NCBI GenBank assembly: GCA_027563935.2
Contig: CM050453.2
Span: 63,782,018-63,846,017, forward strand
Source: Costus lasius
Lineage: Eukaryota > Streptophyta > Magnoliopsida > Zingiberales > Costaceae
Reading direction: 5' to 3'
Length of the DNA: 64,000 nt
A model generated the notes under the pieces. That model ran no database searches. It was not told the origin of the DNA and was given only the letters and a program-made list of their open reading frames with translations. The position numbers were made by a program, and so were the translations under genes. Shown here one piece after another: positions 59,787-64,000 of this stretch (positions are counted from its first letter, which is position 1; each line of letters begins with the position of its first letter).

Positions 59787-60380
59787 CTAGTAATGAAAAA
59801 TGCAACAAGAGGGCCTAGGAGGGGAAACAATTTTTGGAGGGCTTCTTCCTAGTCCTATGCAACTTATGTGGGACAAGGGTTGGTCCTCCATCATTTCTCC
59901 CCGGTGGGAAGAATTCTCCTCCGGAGAATTATCCTTGTACCCTTGGAGTAAATCTGGAGCCACCATGGTGACCTCTTCCTCGGAGAGCCAACATTCATAA
60001 CCATTGACATATTTGACTAGGTAAGAGAATTGTACCTCGTCAATGGTGAATCTGGTTCGATCCTCAAGGATAGCCTCAATCCAGTGATCATGAGATGTTG
60101 GTTGAAACTCACATGCTTGATAAGAAATGGGATACCAAGAATCAAACATTTCAACAGGGGTAGTTTGAAAACAACTAGTCCATCCTGTGTTTCCTATAGT
60201 GGAGTACCTTTCCAAACTATGTTTACTAGTACACTTGGGATAAAGCTTTCCAATCCTACTAAGATGGTTTGGTAGGACGAAATCAATATGCTCAGTGTAG
60301 GGTAGGGGAAACAAAGCATTGGTTTTGTCACTGTCACTTAGCCTTGAAAGTTTGGAACTAGGCTCTTCAAAGCAAGACAT
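59787..60380 (-). pseudogene. Gypsy pol tail with chromodomain, remnant
   Basis: A 197-codon minus-strand frame. Residues from about 100 to 150 read IEAILEDRTRF, YLVKYVNGYECWLSEEEV and APDLLQGYKD. This follows the chromodomain pattern (an ILDxR start, a YLVKWKGY-like strand, a W-x-E-E turn and an APELLxxY helix). Chromodomains sit at the end of integrase in chromovirus-type Ty3/gypsy elements and direct integration to heterochromatin. After it comes NSPEENSS, encoded by the palindrome at 59912-59930. There is no integrase core upstream in the frame, so this is only the tail of pol. A host chromodomain protein is possible but less likely, given the surrounding repeats and the NSPEEN scraps at 57288-57480. 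Confidence 0.55.
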
Positions 60381-60434
60381 GTAATCTAGGGGATATGGAT
60401 CTAGAATTCCTAAGTCATGAGATTGGCCAGGTGG

Positions 60435-62186
60435 TGTTGTGTCCGCAAGTGTACGGATATTCGAAGTAATAAAGAAAGTATCGAATCCGCAGGGACCTAT
60501 GTTGTTGAGTACCGAATAATTGATTTTTCACTATCTAGGTAATCGGAAGAGTGCAAACTAGCAAACGAAGACCAAAGCGCTGAAACGGAATTATCAGAGA
60601 GAGAAGCTGGGACTAGGGTTTCGTTCACTTTAATTTTTATGACTAGACTTGAATAGAGATTTCATCAGTTTAATTTCAACATGACAAAGATGCAATTTAC
60701 TTGAATAAAAGGATTATCTCACTTTCATGCAGACAACCATGCAGGGATAAATATTCTCTCTCGCGCAAGAATCGTCCCAACACTAATGATAAGTAAATCA
60801 TCAAACTGAGAACTCAAGGATCACTTTCGTGCATCTGAGTTCTAAGTCGATAATCTCTAGTGGAATTTCAATGATCACTTTCGTGCATCCGAATCTCGAC
60901 ACTAATTTCACTCAAGGTTCTCTAACGTTCCGATCTTTGCTTTCGCACAAGATCTCCACATTTGAAAGCTTACACTCAATCCTAGATTTATATTATTATC
61001 ATGGCAGTTAGCTTATTAGAATCAAACAAACAAGAACTAACCTAAAAGGGGTTCCTATCATGCAATTATAGGGTTCCAAATTCTCAAGCAATCACTTTTC
61101 AGTCAATAGCGAAATTCTAAAACATAAATAATAATATAGATCTAAGGAGAGTCTAAGAACAAAATATCACATGAGTAAAATCATCATGCTAAGATTAAAC
61201 AAGATGAAATAATAGAAAAGATAGTCATCTAGTCATTAAAACTTAAGTGAATTACTTCCCCATGTCCCAAAAGAGGTTTAAGCTATCATAGAAGGAAGAT
61301 TACAATGATTCATGATGAAGAAAATCAAAACAGAGGAAGAGTGAAAATTACGGTACGGCCGTAAAGAAGTTTACGGCCGTAATCTAGGCGAACAGTGGAG
61401 GCGCTTGATTTTCTGGTGATTTCTCCTCCGTCTGATCTCTGATCATGTTGAAACTTTAGATGCTCCTTCTCCTCCTCTATGCGTAGCTTCCATTGAAATT
61501 TCACGACCGGAGATGCATTGTACGCTTCTCGGCGGTGAAACTTAGGGCGGCGGCATGTGAGGCAATTTCTCTCTCTGTGGTGAACGAAAATTAGGGCTTT
61601 TGGTGTGCTTAGCTTCCTCTCGTTGATGGCTCCCCTTCTCCTTCTTACAGCTTCAAATATAAGGCTCTGGATCATCTGCAATCAACCACGCAAAAATTGA
61701 GCTTCGGAGTTGACCGGGAAAGTCACAAGCAGCGTTGTAATTACGACCGTAATGGTCTTCACGGCAATGCCGCAATCGGGACAGCGAGCTCTCGGGTGAA
61801 ATTCTTCTGGAATTATGGTACCATATTGTTCTTTACGGTAGTGCTGTAATGTGAACAATCTCTCAGGTGGAAAATCCATCCGAATTATGGTACCATAACA
61901 ATTATTACGGTTGTGCCATAAACTCCAAAAATTTTCTGATAAAAAATGCTCCCAATTATGGTACCATAAAGATGTTTATGGTAGGGCCGTAATCGTTCGA
62001 AATTCTCTGCTCGGAAATACTCCTCATTACGGTACCGTAAAGATATTGTTGGGGGTACCGTAATTTGCTCTTGAAGCTCCAAATCTTCTGAAATTTGACG
62101 TGTGATCTTCTTTTGATGTTGTGAATTCAATTATGCACTTGGATTGCTCGAAATTGACTGAAAAACATGCCTTTTTGCCTGAAAAT
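60435..62186 (-). repeat. Third Y-family LTR, part 1
   Basis: Starts TGTTGTGTCCGCAAGTG, homologous to the Y LTR end TGATAGGCTTCCACAAGTG, then GTATCGAATCC and the TCACTTTCGTGC repeats (60715-60960). It has the dyad array (61345-62060) and is cut at AAAAT (62182-62186) by C5. The LTR ends at 63983 and is followed by AACACATAAGGCTCAAA, the same bases that follow the left Y LTR, so this is the 3' LTR of an element running off the right edge. Confidence 0.8.
61345..62060. repeat. Array of dyads, third Y-family LTR, partly decayed
   Basis: Contains intact units (TACGGTACCGTAA near 62030) and units in which both CG pairs read TG and CA (TATGGTACCATAA at about 61813, 61887 and 61957). This is the pattern left by deamination of methylated CpG on both strands. 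Confidence 0.75.
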
Positions 62187-63845
62187 TGTTGGAGTATGCC
62201 CTTAAGGCTAATGTTTGAGGCCTTGGGTTATTATCAGTATCATGTATAAACTATGTTTATAAAGGCAATGGTTGTTATTCAGATTGTTGCATTATCTGCT
62301 GCTACATGTATACTTCTGAATAATGCCTCAATGGTGTTCAGCTTGGCTGACATGCAGTATAGTCCTTAGTCGAGATATCTTGGTGAACATGAGACAGCCT
62401 TGATATGATTGAGACTAATATGTGTTCTAATCTTATAGGATGCTTCGAGCATGGAATAAGATGTAGACTCATAGGTGCATTGGATGTACTGGACAGACCC
62501 TACTAAGGATGTTCGATTGTTTGTCGCAATGTGAATAATCCTTATATGCAAACAAGTGGCATATTTCCTCTGACTTGAGATCACTTGTGTTTCTAAATGA
62601 TGATTGGCATTGTCTTGAGGTAGTTCAATATCATTTGAAATATAATGGTTATAGATTATCTTGGATAATGGGTATGAGTCATGTTAGGGCATTAGTGATA
62701 GATATAGGATTGCCTCTCCTAGTTGTAGTGTGATGTTCTAAAGGGGCCCCCTGTATGAGATGGTTGAGAAAGTGTATGGCCATACCCAGATGACTATGTT
62801 CATTTGATCTAACCACTCTCATCATGTTGGAGTTACAGGCTTGACACGCTTGTCCAACGAGAACATCCAGTGGCAAAGGAAACACATATGTCAAGTGACT
62901 TGGGTTCACACTTGTGCTATGGTTTGGGAGTAATCTTGGAAGACTCTTTTCTTTATATCGGGAGACAGTGATGTGTTGCTAGATACCCCTCTCTGTTCGT
63001 GATAACGTAAGTTATTGTTACCGACATTAAAGGAAACCCTTAGGGTCGCACAATTTGATGATATGGCTTACTTATGTCAGATCGTGTGGACTGAATTGTT
63101 TTGGTTCAGTTTAAAGGAATTTAAACTCTGATCGGAAGTGAGATCTGGTCTGATCATGTTTGATTGATTAGGGCTTGAGATCGGTAAGCTTCGATCGAGA
63201 GAATTGATGCTAGGTCGATGAGATCAAGAGCATCAAGAGATGTGTGGTTAGATCTTGAGCCTTTCGGTTTAATAAGGTCTAGACCAAGGCTTGGTTTGAT
63301 TTGGTCTTTGAACCAAATTCAATTGAACCGGTTCATCATATGAGCGCATGGTTCAAAGGGAGAAGGAGTTGCGAACGGTTCACTTGGAGTGAACGCTTGA
63401 ACGCATGAGCGCTTACTATATTTGGAAATCGGTTTTCCAAATTGAAGACGCCTCCACGTTCGAAGACTCTCGCCTCTCTCTTGCTCTTCCTCTCGTGTGA
63501 CTCGCCTCCACGAGTGTTGAAGGAGGGATTCGGCCAGCCAAGGAAAGAAATCATCTCATCTCCTTCACGCATCAAGGACACCTTGAAGAGCTTTGCTAGC
63601 ACAAGGTTCACGCCAAGGGAGGAAGCCATCGCCATCTTGTGTGCGTCCACTTTGGAGGAGAGCCGCATCGCCCTCTTGCTTCCAAGTCGCCTTCCGACCA
63701 ATGGCAATGGTAAGATCACAACTTGATCTTTGCAGACATTAAGTTGATCATATGTTCATGCCACATGCGATCTTCATGAAATCCTTATTTCCGCCCATGC
63801 AAAATTTTAGAAGTGCATGCGTTTAGGGTTTCACCCCCCTTTTCA
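62187..63845 (+). mobile_element. C5: solo LTR of the C family
   Basis: 1659 bp, TGTTGGAGTATG to CCTTTTCA, flanked by the perfect repeat AAAAT (62182-62186 and 63846-63850). There is no primer site or internal part, so it is a solo LTR. It is closest to the C4 LTRs (shared GGTTGTTATCAG-type start and TCTCTGTTCGTGATAACG). Confidence 0.92.
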
Positions 63846-63850
63846 AAAAT

Positions 63851-63983
63851 CATTAAAAACAGAAAAGAATGTAGATTCCGCAAATATTTATAAAAAGGGC
63901 ATAAAAATAAGCAAAGTCTATGAATATGACACATAAATATCAATAAAATGGCATAGAAATAATGATGAATTTCGGTGTCATCA
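63851..63983 (-). repeat. Third Y-family LTR, part 2
   Basis: Continues the LTR after C5 and ends CGGTGTCATCA. The bases from 63984 to the window end match the Y internal region at 6801-6817. Confidence 0.8.
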
Positions 63984-64000
63984 AACACATAAGGCTCAAA

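Overview
This window is plant nuclear DNA made almost entirely of nested LTR retrotransposons. I see no host gene. The evidence for a plant is the set of element types: Ty1/copia elements with an initiator-tRNA-Met primer site, a Ty3/gypsy element of Tat/Athila type with a tRNA-Asp primer site, and a gypsy-like long LTR. An angiosperm is likely. The species cannot be read from the sequence.

The layout resolves as a stack of insertions, each dated by its 5-bp target-site duplication (TSD). The base is a minus-strand copia LTR, X2 (4361-4801, 42989-43073 and 54258-54590). A related element, X1, sits in X2 at the left edge (LTR 2134-4360). A minus-strand gypsy element, Y (4802-42983), is inserted in X2. 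Inside the right LTR of Y is copia element C1 (12011-42350, TSD GATTC). Inside C1 lie C2 (16721-29005, TSD TACTT) and, in the 3' LTR of C1, C3 (32294-41462, TSD ACCCC). C2 itself carries a 3.2-kb LTR-like insertion, Z (20684-23875, TSD CTGTA). A fourth copia element, C4 (43074-54257, TSD GATAA), is inserted in X2 and carries a solo LTR of the X family (X3, 47520-49612, TSD AGGTG). With the inserts removed, C1 to C4 measure 8.9-9.2 kb each, and each 5'/3' LTR pair has identical length (1689, 1682, 1704 and 1674 bp), which supports the reconstruction.

From 54591 to 64000 the DNA is older and more fragmented. It holds an LTR-like stretch with a TATA box, an X-family scrap, gypsy pol-tail scraps, a chromodomain remnant on the minus strand, Y-family internal and LTR pieces in both orientations, and a solo C-family LTR (C5, 62187-63845, TSD AAAAT) inside another Y-family LTR. 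The first 2.1 kb holds a decayed copia reverse-transcriptase relic and the leader of X1.

Only C3 keeps an unbroken gag-pol frame (1294 codons). It also has the most similar LTRs (about 4 differences in 1704 bp by eye), so it is the best candidate for an autonomous, recently active element. C1, C2 and C4 share one amber codon at the same place after the reverse transcriptase, and C1 and C4 also lack the gag ATG. The Y family carries an unusual array of short dyads (TACGGTACCGTA type) in its LTRs and internal region. These family-level oddities are the most interesting part of the window.
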